64,000 nucleotides of DNA from the NCBI GenBank assembly GCA_024345305.1, contig BRON01000015.1, positions 1,202,520 to 1,266,519 on the forward strand, given 5' to 3'. The position numbers and the translations under genes are program-made. Shown here in pieces: positions 20,937-31,862 of the stretch; position 1 is the stretch's first letter; each line of letters starts with the position of its first letter. The notes under the pieces are model-generated. The model was given only the letters and a program-made list of their open reading frames with translations. It was not told where the DNA came from and ran no database searches. Origin of the DNA: Mrakia gelida (taxonomy: Eukaryota; Basidiomycota; Tremellomycetes; Cystofilobasidiales; Mrakiaceae).

Positions 20937-23350
20937 ATGCTTCTTCCCTCCTTCCTTCTCTCGATCCTGGCCTCAGCCGCTCTAGCGGCAGCTCAGACCA
21001 CTGGGGACTCCTTCTGCACCTCGGTGAGTCATTCTCTAAGGTTGAAGAGAGGTTGTCGTTGTTCGATCATAGTCGCCTGCTTTCTTGTTTCTCGAAGCTC
21101 ACAGAGCCCGTCCTGCCTTTCTCTTTCCTTTTTCACGCTCTTCTGGTGGACAGTCCGTCTGCGTCTCCGCTGTGAAAAGCGCATCCAACGTTACTTGTGG
21201 GCCTACCTCGCCGGCTTCGCTCTAGAGAAGAGGACGACGAAGATGAAGAACTCATTCGGGGAAGAGAGGGCGAGACAGCGAGACAAGGCAACGCGTTCAT
21301 AGTCGAATTGACGCTGAAATCCATCTTTTTGGCGACTAGACACCCTTTCAAGAGCTCCCAAGAGCCAGAAGTCCCGCCCTGGATTTGGTTGGATTTCCAT
21401 AGGGTGAGCCGATGAGCCGGAAACGAGAGAGCTCGGAGGGACGTCGAGGCTGGTGCTGAACCTTCGTTCGTTCTTCTTCTTTCCTCTGAAACGTTTCAGA
21501 TTTGGACACACCATGTCGAACTCTCAGAGTAAGTACATAATTGACAGAGGTGATGAGGAGAAGGGGGACGGGAGCCTTTGAGGAGAGGAGGGAAGAGGAG
21601 GGACGGGCGACGCGAAGAAGGTCGAAGAGCTCGTTTGTGCCATGACGTCCTCCCGATATCTGAAGCTGACATGGTCCTTCTAACTTTCACGCTCAGTGAT
21701 CATCGCTGTACGTGCATCTTCCTTACCTTTCTCCTTCAAACCCTCCCAAAGCGACGACCTGACGAACCGTGAACCGCGGTTTGCGTCCTTTCCCTTTTCC
21801 CCTTCTTTGTGACGAATCCCTCAGTGGCCCAACTCGGACAACTCCATTACCTTATCCCAGAGATCATCCAAGGGTCAGGTTGAGCCTACCATCGCCTCCT
21901 CGCCTGTCTCCATCGCTACTCTTGACAAGCGTCGATCTCTCGTCAACTCCTCCTCCTCAACCATCACCTTCTCGCTTACCGACACCTCTGCTGCGGCTGT
22001 TATTCCGATCATCTGGGCTTATGTGAGTATCCTCTATCCCAAGCTCAAAAGCAACACAACGTTCATGAAGAATGCTCTCGCAACTGACTCGCTTTCCGTC
22101 CTTCCATTCTTTTTCGATCGGAGCAGGGCGATACCAGCCCGTCGTCATCTTCAGCATCGGCAAGCGTCCTCCAGCATCGGGACTTTGGAGCTTCTTCTCT
22201 TGATCTCACGAAGGCTCTGGGAGCGGGAGCCGGCACGGGAGCGGGAACGGCGACGCGTACGTACTCAGATCTCAGTTGTCGACCGCGAACAACGATCTCA
22301 CTTCTGTCTTTTTACGCTCTCCTTTAGCAATATCTCAAACGTCTTCCTCGGCGCCGTATACTCAGTTCCAAAAGGTGCTCATCGCTCACGTGGCTGTCGG
22401 TGGGATTGGAGCCATGGTTTTCGTTAGTTCGATCCGTTGACTCGAACTCCTGGAGGCGAAGTCCAAATGAACGAGCTGATCAGCTTTTCTCTTCTAGATT
22501 CCTCTCGGCATACTCATCGCTCGACTTCTCCGAATCATTTGGCCTCGCTGGATCTTCACTCACTGGGTCATCCACGTAGTTACCTCTCTTCCTGCTATCA
22601 GCGTCGCGTTCGGTTTGGCAATCTGGGTTCGTCCTTCTCTCTCTTCGACGCGTTCGGTCACTTGCCTCGAAACCCGCCTTGCTCACATGCCTCCACCCCT
22701 TTTCAGGCTACCGATACCACCTTCGGACCTGGAGCAGATCACTTCTTCTCAGGTCACCGCAAGCTGGGGCTGGGTCTTCTCGTTCTCATGTGGATTCAGG
22801 TCATCTTCGGATCCGCCGTTCGTCTCCTCATCTTCTCTCTCGGTGTGTGATATCCTTCGACGCTTCAGTTCAACTCACTCTTCACCTTTTCCGTTCTCCA
22901 GATACACTGGATTCCAGCCTCTCACCGATCCAGACCTGTCTTCAAGGGAAAATCCATCCAGAACATCCTTCATCCGCTTTTGGGCGTCATCATTCTGGTG
23001 GTGGGATGGGCAACGTGCTGGTCTGGATTCGATGAGTGGGAGCAGTGGTCTAGGCTGGGAGAAATGCCTAAGAGTGTGAAGATTGCTTGGGGAGTTTTAC
23101 TTTTGGTGAATCGACGGCCTCCCTTGTTCTCCGTCGGCGCCTTCTCTCCTTTCTTCATTACTTTTACCCACTCTCTCCTTGAAGAGCTAACATTTGTCTT
23201 CTTTCCCACTTTGTACAGGTCTTCGGCCTTGCCTACGTCGGCGGCCTCGCTCTCCTTCCTCGTCAGTTCAATCCTCGACTGGTCGACCGACGCGATACCA
23301 AGGAAGAATACCCCCTCCGCGAGCGAGAAGGATTCTCTTCTGCTCCTTGA
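20937..23350 (+). CDS. DOMON-cytochrome b561 transmembrane protein
   Basis: The start ATG opens a clear signal peptide (MLLPSFLLSILASAALAAAQ). Many small GT-AG introns follow. Joined exons give a DOMON haem- or sugar-binding domain (GWISIGFGHTMSNSQMIIA, WPNSDNSITLSQ, STITFSLTDTSAAAVIPIIW), a Ser/Gly/Ala-rich linker (ALGAGAGTGAGTAT), then the b561 membrane core: KVLIAHVAVGGIGAMVF, IPLGILIARLLRII, FFSGHRKLGLGLLVLMWIQV, PLLGVIILVVGWATCW and VFGLAYVGGLALLPRQF. The haem-ligand histidines expected on helices are visible in LIAHVA, FFSGHRK and IQNILHPLLG. The stop is TGA at 23348-23350. This family moves electrons across a membrane; the exact donor and acceptor in fungi are mostly unknown. Some small exons between 21154 and 21403 are not resolved. 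Confidence 0.82.
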
Positions 23351-23583
23351 TACCACTCGACAACCCTTTGTACCCCTAGTCTACAACCTTGCAAACTATC
23401 TTCTCTTCGCGACCCAGGACGCTTCACTCTTCTCCGTCGATTTAAACTCGTCCGTCCTTTCGATTTTTCCCGCTGCAAAGTAGCTAGCTATCCAGAGACT
23501 ATGCAGGTATGTAGCAGGCATCTACGAGAGTATGCTCGAACCAGTTTCTTCTCTTTTCTCGGCGGAGCTTCTCGAGAGCACAG

Positions 23584-25393
23584 ATGGAACGCGCGCGTTT
23601 GCATAGACTTGATCATCTTCCACTCCAGCTGCAGCCACGAGGAGGGAGTTGGGTGAACGAGATTAAGTCCATGGAAAGAAGAAGAAGAATAAGAATGAGG
23701 AGAGAGGGATTCTTACGAAAGGAGAGTGCGTGGAAGACGAAAAGCTCGGCGAGTCGAGAGAATGCCTTGGAGGAAGGGAGGAAGGGAGATCGACCCTCTG
23801 CCTTCCCTTCTTCCTCGTCGACTTCCACCACCAAAGATCGTCCCTTTTTCCTTCGAGATCAGCTCTCATCTCGATCTCATCAGCATCTACCTCCCTTGCA
23901 GTGTCTCACCAACACTCGTCCCTCAAAAATGGTCGAGGAAGAAGCAGCATCGTCCGAAGCAGAGCTCAGCAGCTCTCTCCCTTCTCCTCCTCCTCCTCCT
24001 TCTGCATCTCCCTCTCTTCTCTCGTCGCCATAAGCCCCGCTGCTCAAGGTAGGGGCATACACCCTTCTCCAACCTTTGAGAGAACATCGATGCTCATGAT
24101 CTAACATCTTCCTTCTTTCGCCACAGATCGATCCACCTGAGGCTCTCCTCTTCTCCACCTCCTCTCCTCCTCCTCCCATCCATCTCTCGCTTCCGACAGA
24201 CCAAAACCCTTTCGACGCATCTTCCCTCCTACCTCGACAGGGGCTGCAAGCCGATCCATCCTTCTCGAACTCGACTCTCGACGGTCCTGAGGGAGCTGCT
24301 CCTCTGCCCTCTTGCCGACAAGACCAGGGACGAGAAAACCGAAGTTGAGCGACAGCCACCTTCGCAGCAGTCTCTCGATGTACAGGTGGAGGTTGAAGTC
24401 GACTCGGGTGGGAGTGAGGAGGGAGGGAAGGAGGAGGAGGAGGTGGAAGGGATGGAGAAAGAGCGAGAGCCGGCTTCGCTCGTGTATTCGTCGATGTTCA
24501 CTGTGAGCCATTTTTCTCCTAATCACCTTCCCATCGCCTTTCCTCTTTGCTTGATTCAAGCTGACCATCGCCTGCTTCTATGGCTTCAGTCCTCCCAACT
24601 TCCTCAAGACTCGACCTCTCAAAGTCCCTCCCCTTCCTCTCCCAAGGCGACGGTTCAGCACGAGAGCGGACCTTGCAGATATGTCAACGACTCACCGTCC
24701 AACAACGTACGTCCTTCTCTATTTCCCCGTGTTTGAAACTTCCCCCTGTGCCCGACTGACTTCGACGCTTCTCGCTCCCTTTCTCCTTTCCTTCGCTTCA
24801 AACAGTTGCAGCCTCTTCCTTCGAGTCTCGCGAGCAGCATTTCGGATCTAAGAGCATGTTCAGCTCCTCCCTTCAAAGAAGGTGAGTCCAACCCAACTCG
24901 GCTTCTTCTCCTCTCCCTTTTCTGCGTCGTGACTGATCTCTTTCTCTATTTTTCTTTAGTTTCTTTCGGACGAGCAGAACCTCTACGATCTCCTCTTCCC
25001 CGTCCGTTCTCGTCCCTTCCTACGGTATCCGAGCCGAACACAGCTGGATCTAGCGTCGAGGATCCAGTCGAGGACGCGTCGTCGATGAGGGACGAGAACG
25101 AGGAGGAGCAGGTTCGTTCGAACTCTCACAGAGTAGAGAGCCTTCTCCGAACAGTAGCTGATCTTCTCTTCTTGGTCCGACAGGGCGCTCAAGGCTCTCA
25201 GGAAGATCAGTCGGCATCGCAGCTTCCCTCGGTCGAGGAAGAGGACGCATACATCGACGCGACCTCTTCCCGAAGAGGTCCTCTCGAAGTCGAGCCCATG
25301 GAGAAATTCGACGAAAATCCGGAAGAGTACCGAGATGTCGAAGAAGATGAGGAAGATCCAGAGGACCTCGACGTGACGGTGGATGATTTTTAG
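23584..25393 (+). CDS. hypothetical multi-exon protein with acidic C-terminus
   Basis: At least five exons are plausible on the plus strand. Recognisable stretches are a Glu-rich segment (VEVEVDSGGSEEGGKEEEEV, near 24390), FYGFSPPNFLKTRPLKVPPL (near 24580), FGRAEPLRSPLPRPF (near 24970) and a strongly acidic tail (MEKFDENPEEYRDVEEDEED, then DVTVDDF and stop at 25391-25393). Donors gtgagc, gtacgt, gtgagt and gttcgt and matching acceptors separate them. No domain is recognised. The start is unknown; the first 500 bp are low-complexity and may be 5' UTR. Confidence 0.45.
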
Positions 25394-25945
25394 GGTAATG
25401 AGCTCGTTGTCGCTGGACGAGATCCCAGCAACGAAGAACAGCGAAGCGTATCGTATACCTCGCTCATCACTCTCTTGCTCGCTTATCTCGACCTTTGCAA
25501 TCCTTGTACCACCTTATATATCTTTCCTCATACTTCTTTTGCTTGCCTCGTTCTCTTTCCTTTTGTACTCGCTCGAATCTCAAGCTTCCACAGGAGCTTT
25601 GGTTGCTCTTCCTCCTCCAACTATGGACCGAAGACGCGTCCTTCGTCTTCACCTCTTCACCCTCCTCGATCTAACCCACAACAACGCATCCCAGTTCCTC
25701 GCACTCGCTCAGCAGTATCTGGTCACACCGTTGGGAATGGGTTTGATGTAAGATGGCTCGATCTTCTGGGTTGTAGGATCAGAGAGGCAGAAGCAGGAGG
25801 TGGAGGAGGCGGTCGGACTGTTGCCTGAGCGGAAGAGGGGTGTCTTTGCGGTGGAGTTGGAGGTATAGCGCATTCTAGCTAGTTCCAGATCTGCCCTCTG
25901 CGTTGATAACATCTGTTTCAACGTCTTCGGCGGTAGGGACGAGCG
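25394..25945 (+). other. possible exon of unknown gene (25620-25751)
   Basis: A plus frame contains RRRVLRLHLFTLLDLTHNNA then SQFLALAQQYLVTPLGMGLM and a TAA. The helix-rich look suggests a genuine exon, maybe of a gene overlapping the end of the previous model, but I could not identify it or find convincing partners. Confidence 0.3.
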
Positions 25946-26137
25946 ACCAGACTGTATGTTCGAGAAGAGAAAGACGAGGGATATGGAGGAAGGAGGGCAG
26001 GAATTGATGGTGGGAAGGCGGCGAAGGAAGGAATCGAACGAGGGGAAGTTGAGCTCGAAGGAGAAAACGTACGCTTCGCTTGTCGTTGTTGATGATGGGG
26101 CAGTAGTGGTAGTTTCAAGTCAAATGGCAGTATCGCA
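25946..26137. repeat. dispersed repeat, copy 1
   Basis: About 190 bp from ccagactgtatgttcgag to agtcaaatggcagt matches 60206-60393 at high similarity. The minus translation is Ser/Pro-rich (TFSPSSSTSPRSIPSFA) in both copies. Neither end has terminal repeats I can see. Confidence 0.75.
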
Positions 26138-26399
26138 TACCGACCTTTTCCGAACTGTCTCTTGAAGGTAAGAAGAAGGTTGAGTGAGCTCGAGCTCGAA
26201 GGGAGGTGGGGGGAAGGAAAGAAGGGTCAAATCTCGTCGTCCTCCTCGTTCCTTTGTCGTGTCTTCTCGTCTCAATTGAAGATCAACGTCGGCAACTCCG
26301 CCACTGGGGCTCAAAAGTTTCTCGACATCGGTCAGTAATCTAGCATTTTAGCGACCTACGAAGGGCATGTGAAGATTTGCGTATCTCTTTCTTTCTTTT

Positions 26400-26740
26400 C
26401 TACAGTATAAAAGGTCTTTGAGCTCGCTCCTCTCGTTTCTACTCTCGCTAGCTCTCTCTCTCCGCACACTGCCTTATTCCCTTAACCTTTTCACTTCCCT
26501 CTCCTCCGTTCTTACTCTCGTCTACATCTTGACCACCAAGCTAGCGTCTTACGAGTTCTTGTTCGTTCATCTTCTACTCTCCTTCTCTTCATCAGGCGTG
26601 CACTTATATTCTCTCCCTATACTTCTACAGCTTTCTCTCTCCAGGTTAGCTCGATACATTGTCTACATCTTGATCACCAAGCTAGCGTCTCACGAGTTCC
26701 TCTTTCTCTCTCCAGATCGAACCACACGCTAGACCTTACA
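26400..26740 (+). repeat. TATA-containing DNA with an internal 38-bp direct repeat
   Basis: A strong TATA-like cagtataaaagg lies near 26402-26412. Downstream, tctacatcttgaccaccaag at 26521-26558 is repeated with three changes at 26662-26699 (spacing 141 bp). The sequence is pyrimidine-rich and LTR-like in style but has no second copy in the window, so its nature is open. Confidence 0.45.
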
Positions 26741-26799
26741 TCTTTATACGATCTTTGCTTACGCATCGTCATTTCTAGTATAAAGACCCTTCGTTATCC

Positions 26800-26834
26800 T
26801 TTGATTTAGTTGATACGTAACTTGCACAGCCCCA
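26800..26834 (-). repeat. relic of copia family 2 LTR end
   Basis: The words agttgatacgtaacttgcac and ccccaacttcc match the terminal segment of the family 2 LTR in reverse orientation. Only about 30 bp survive. Confidence 0.5.
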
Positions 26835-26951
26835 ACTTCCATTACATAGATGGAAGAAAGGAGAAGCGAAGACGGTCGTAAATGAGGGCAAGGTGAAACG
26901 AGCAATGATCGAGATGTAAGAGAGAAAGCAAGCGGCGTCTCCCTCCGCGAC

Positions 26952-28826
26952 TTAGGCTCCTATGAGGCGAACAAGACCGAAGGCAGCTCCAGCTGGACAG
27001 ATGAAGAAAAAGGAAGAGGTCAGCTCGACGAAAGGAGGAACTGAACGCGTTGCGAAAAATCGAGAATGGCACATTTGACTCACCAGCAAGACCTCCCACA
27101 AGCATAGTAGAGATAGCTCCCCAAGCATAACCTTTCCATCCTCCAGCAGCTCCAGAAAAATGGGTCTTGGCGACGCCGAAAAGCAGGAGGATGAAGAGTG
27201 TGACGCCCGTCGACCAGATGAGCGCGGTATTGATGCTGTTGTGAATAATGAAGTAGGGAATCAAGGGGCACAGACCACCACTGGAGTGGGAAAAAAAGTG
27301 ATGGTAGAGTCAGCTAAGAAAATAGTAACGAAAACAGGGTAAGTAGACGAAGAGCGACGCGAACAGAAGGTAAGAGAATCCGATTGTGAAGGCTGAGATG
27401 TAGAGTCGAGACTGAGGGACTTCCTCTGTAGTGGTAGCGAAGGAAGAGCTGATTAATCAGCTACACTTTTAAAGGAAGGAAACCAAGAGCAAAGAGGAGC
27501 TCACCGAGGTTTTCTCCCTTCATTAAAAACCCAGTGATTCCGGCATTGTTTGACAACGACGTTCCTGCTCCCGTCTCCTCCTTCGCAATCCTTCCGAACC
27601 TTATCTTCCACCACCTCGACGGCCGATGAGTCTCGTTCCAAGAGTCCGCTTGGGCGGTCTCAACCTTCCTCAAGTTCTCAGTGATGAGTCGCGACAAGGG
27701 TTCCTCGACACCAACGGGTCCAAGAACGCCATGGATGGCTCGTTCCATTTCTCCGTTGCAGGATCGCAAGACTCGATCATGAGTCTGTTTTCGAAGGTAG
27801 TGGAAGCTGGAAAATGACGAATAGAGGTTCAGTCAGCTCGAATGCGAAGAGGTAGCGAAAAGAGGGATCGGAGGGGCGACGAACTGGTCGAGCTCTGCTT
27901 TCGAAGCGAGAAATCCTCCAACTCCCATGGAAATGGCTCCCTGGAAGAACGAGGTTTCACAAGTCAGTCTGGGAGAGTAGATGGCCTCAAGGAGAGGACC
28001 CGTATAACTCACAGCAACCAACTCAGCGACCCCTCCGAGAACAACGATTCGAGTCTGTCCCAATCCCGAGAGGCCTGAGAAAACGAAACTTCACAACGTC
28101 AGCTACAACAAGTAGTATCCAGAACAGTAAAAGTAAGATTACTGACCAGCAGTCTAGTTGTTCCAGTATTAAAAAAGAAGGGGGAAAAAGGAGCGTCAGC
28201 AAAAGAAGGTCGACCCGCGTTGCGCGAATCGAAAGCTCATCGATCGAAGAAAGCTTGACTTACCAAAGCGAAAGGGACCGTCAATCCGTCACTCAACCCA
28301 ATAACGATATCCCTGATGATCGCAGGGCTTATAAGAGTTCGTTCATCGGATCCTTTCGAATCACGACAGCAGGTACCTCTGCGAAGATGAAGAAAAGAAA
28401 CGAAGGGAGGGTAGAGGTAAGCGTCGACAAGAAAACGGCCGCGGTGTCTCGCGCTATCGCCGTCATCTTCCTTCTCAGCCTTCTCTGAGATTCAAGTAGG
28501 AGATAGAAAGAGACTTACCCAGGGGCAGCTTCACACTTGGTTTCGAACGAGAGGTCGTTGCCGATCTCGTTGGCGAGGAGGGCGGGGGGGGGCGAGGGGA
28601 GTTGGACCGGCCCTGTGTGCTTGCCAAAGAGAGACGACCAGTGAGAGATGGTCAGCTTAACATATGTACGTTCAGGAGCGAGCTCAGAGTTAAGCACAGA
28701 GGTGGACCACTTACAGAGAGAGTTGATCGTGTTCGCCTTCTCGTGTCTGGAAGGAAGAGGCTGAGCATCATTGGAGGCGAGCGCGAGAAAATCAAGCTTC
28801 GAAGATGGAAGGTTTGGGGTAGACAT
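26952..28826 (-). CDS. VIT/CCC1-family vacuolar iron/manganese transporter
   Basis: The gene starts at MSTPNLPSSKLDFLALASND and is built of several exons with gtaagt/gtgagc donors. Joined exons give the family blocks in order: IIRDIVIGLSDGLTVPFAL, GLGQTRIVVLGGVAELVA, GAISMGVGGFLASKAELDQF, a soluble loop (GVLGPVGVEEPLSRLITENL, then AGITGFLMKGENL), IPYFIIHNSINTALIWSTGV and GAAGGWKGYAWGAISTMLVG, ending AAGAAFGLVRLIGA with TAA at 26952-26954. CCC1/VIT proteins load Fe(II) or Mn(II) into the vacuole, using acidic residues in helix 1 and the cytosolic loop. The glycine-rich helix 2 (GAISMGVGGFLASKAE) is intact. Length and order are as expected, and no frameshift was noticed. Confidence 0.85.
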
Positions 28827-29136
28827 TTGAGGATGAGGTCCCGTTGTCGTAGATGTGGTGTGGAAGAAAGAAGGGGGAAGCTCGAAAGGATCGTGGGAGG
28901 GTGGAAGATGAGAGGGAGGATGCGAGGGGCAGACACGCGCTTTATTTGGGACCTATTCAAATACTTTGTGATCTTCTCGGACCCGTCTGGGAATTCGAGC
29001 AGCGAATGAGAAGACGTTCTTTAGAAACAGAGACTGCGCCCCCTTCGGGAGCAGATCTCTCGGGTGATTTTCCGAGGAGGACGTGATGACCGTGGTTTGG
29101 GGGAGGAGATGAAATTCGAAAAGTGTTGTTGGGCGA

Positions 29137-29335
29137 TTCACTCTCCCTTACTCTTTCTCTTTCTTTTCCCTACTTCCTTCTCACCGCTGATAGTCTTTTG
29201 TTCATACCTACATCTTTTGCCTTTGCCCTTTCGTTCATATCCTTCCCCTCTTATCGTTTCAGACTTCACAGTCTTTTATTCTCACTTCCCTTTGATCTCT
29301 TCGCCTCCCTCAAATGCATTCTCCCACGTTCTACC
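29137..29335 (+). repeat. diverged partial Ty3/gypsy LTR
   Basis: From ttcactctcccttactcttt to gatctcttcgcctccctcaa the sequence follows the gypsy LTR (49,925-50,110) with many substitutions. The LTR start and end are missing. Confidence 0.75.
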
Positions 29336-29684
29336 GAGATCCATATCCAAAGACAGTGTACATCTGAAGTGGTTGGGAGGTGAAAGAGAGGACGAACAGG
29401 GTGAACTGAGGTCAAAGTAGCGCCTTCCCCGAAGAGATCGTCCTCCTCTTCGGCATCTTTCTCAGACTTGTTTCTCGACCTCGTAGGTCTTCTTGCTTAC
29501 CCTGTGAAGTTCATCTCTTCGTGGAGATTATTTTCAGACAGAGGTCCCGGCGTCGGGAATTGTCGATCCCCGCCATTGGCCCTCCTCACCTCGTTTGGTT
29601 TTCGCCCCACTTCGATTCGCACCCCAACCATCATTCCTCCTCCTTCTACCTCACACGCACACGCACGTTGCTGCCCTTCTTAAG

Positions 29685-31632
29685 ATGGATATACGACGAC
29701 CTCTCAAGGTCGCTATCATAGGAACGGGACTCGCTGGTCTCACTTCTGCCCACCTACTCGAAAAGGAAGCCAGTCAACGGGGAGTTGAGCTCGAACTTCA
29801 TCTCTTCGAGAAGGTCGGTTCCTTCTCTTCCATCACTCATCCGACATGAATACGACTGTCAGTGGCGGCGGACGATCTTTCTGAACTCTCTTGTTGTTGC
29901 TTCGTTCAAGTCGCCTTTGCTGGGCTTCCATTCGAGCTCCATCACCATCCCACCTTCAATCTCGCCCTCCCCCTCCTCCGACTCACTCTCTTACAATGAC
30001 GATGGAATCCTCACGAAGAAGACCGACGAATTGGAACCTTGGATTGTAGACGTCCCTATGAGATCTTTCCAAGGTGGTCAGTCTCACTCTTTAATCCTCA
30101 ACGAGTCCGAGCTCACCGCACGTTGCCTTCCTTCCCTCGTCTACTACTTCCAGGCTACTACCCTCACCTCCTCGCTCTCTACAAATCCCTCTTCATCCCC
30201 ATCAAGGTCATGTCCTTCGACTACTCCTTCTCTCACCTTACATCCACTTCACCAACGACGATGGAGACGCATTTCCTTTACGCGGGGGCAAATGGTCTCG
30301 CGCGCCCCTCTTTGCCGTCCTCCTCGCCCCTCTTCACCTCAATAGGACGGCTCCTCACCTACGCTCTCAGCTACTTTTACCTCCTGCTGCTCTCCCTCAG
30401 CTTTTGGCTCCTGCAGTGGCCTGGAGGGACGGTCGAGGAATGGACGAGGAAGGTTGGGAGAGGAGTCTGGGGAGGTTGGGTCGGAAGGAAATGGGAAGGT
30501 TTCGTTGACGAGATTCTGAGAGGGTTGTTCGGCGCTGTGGGGACGTGTAAAGATCAGGATGTTGGTGATCTGGAGGTCGGACTGCTGCTGGGTGAGTCTC
30601 ATTCTCCGTCTTTGGACCTGCCGATTTTCTGAACGCGGGCAGAGCTGATCGTCGGTCTCTTCTTGACTTGATTCCTCAGAATACATCTACCTCACCCTCT
30701 TCACAGACCACTACACCGCATTTACCTCCTCTTCAACCATCTCTCGAGCTCTCGCCAGCTCAGTCCCTCCCCAAAACATCCATCTCTCCACGTCCATCAC
30801 CTCCCTCCAACGCGACGTCTCCTCCTCGACCACCTCCATCTCCTACATCACCTCTCTCTCTGACAAAATCATCACCATGGAAGGCTTTGACGAAATTATT
30901 ATCGGGACTCAAGCCAATCAGGCCAAGCGGCTCCTCGACAGCCTCCTCTCGAGCTTAGACAGATCAGACGCGTCGAAAGTCGAGGAAGTCTCAACCTCGT
31001 TAGGCCAGTTCCGATACGTCAAAACCATCGTCACCAACCACACTTGTCCTACCGTCCTCCCTACTCCCTCCTCCGACATTCGAGATATCAACCTCCTTCG
31101 ATGCCCTTCACCACCTCCTCTACCCCCCTCGCCTTCGCCAACGCAGCGACTCAACCACTTCCCTCCTTCCCCACATAACACCTACACCCAGTCCACCCAC
31201 ATCCTCTACCCTCCTCCCTCTCACTCGAAAACACACGGTCCAGTCTACCAAACGACCAATCCGATCATGCACATACCCGAAGAGACGATCCTGTCCATAG
31301 CTCATCTCGAACGGTTCGTTCTCGTTTCCCCTTCGTTTCTCTGCTCCCTTATCGCTGAAGTCACTTACTTACAACCCCTCTTCCCACCACCTTTTGTTCC
31401 TCGTAGAGTTCTCCCCACCGCCTTTTCCACCTCCCTCCTCCCTCCTCTGCTCCCATCCCATCCTCAAACCCTCCAAGGACGAGCTGGGATTTGGTTTGTC
31501 GGAGCGTACGCTTGGAAGGGGATCCCGCTGCTGGAAGGATGTGTGAGGAGTTCAGAGGAAGTGGTGTTAGGGAAGGGTGGGATCTTGGAGAAGAGAGCAG
31601 GGAGCGGGAGCGAGGGAAGGAAAGATCGGTGA
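29685..31632 (+). CDS. FAD/NAD(P)-binding amine-oxidase-like flavoprotein
   Basis: Exon 1 begins MDIRRPLKVAIIGTGLAGLT, a Rossmann dinucleotide-binding motif (GxGxxG). After a first intron come EPWIVDVPMRSFQGG and, past a second GT-AG intron, YYPHLLALYKSLFIPIKVMS and FDYSFSHLTSTSPTTMETHF. A hydrophobic segment (LLTYALSYFYLLLLSLSFWL) lies mid-protein. Later exons give GFDEIIIGTQANQAKRLLDS, then RYVKTIVTNHTC, an intron at about 31312-31407, and the FAD-binding C-terminal motif GIWFVGAYAWKGIPLLEGCV. The reading frame stops at 31630-31632, seven bases before a copia LTR, so the extreme C-terminus may have been altered by that insertion. Members of this family are flavin oxidoreductases or desaturase-like proteins of mostly unknown substrate. 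Confidence 0.8.
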
Positions 31633-31638
31633 CGGAGA

Positions 31639-31860
31639 TGTTGGAAGGTAGCGACTCGCAGAGAGGTATCACGTAGTAACTTAGTAACGCGTCCCGTTTG
31701 ATCCCCGTGTCAGCAACCGTCCTTTGTTATCAACTTCCGTAAGCTACCTTCAGATCACGTGGCCATTTCCATAGTATATAAACCTTTCGAATAGCTAGCT
31801 CTATAGAAGTAAGCTTCGAACCACATCCTGCAGACATCCCTAAGCTCAAGTGGACAACAA
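31639..31860 (+). repeat. copia family 1 LTR, plus orientation
   Basis: Starts tgttggaaggtagcgactcg, includes the tagtatataaacc TATA-like box, and ends ctcaagtggacaacaa, lacking the final few bases of the family LTR. It diverges more than the copies at 2.1 and 13.8 kb. No target duplication is visible; the inverted-repeat element begins 3 bp later. Confidence 0.88.
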
Positions 31861-31862
31861 AA

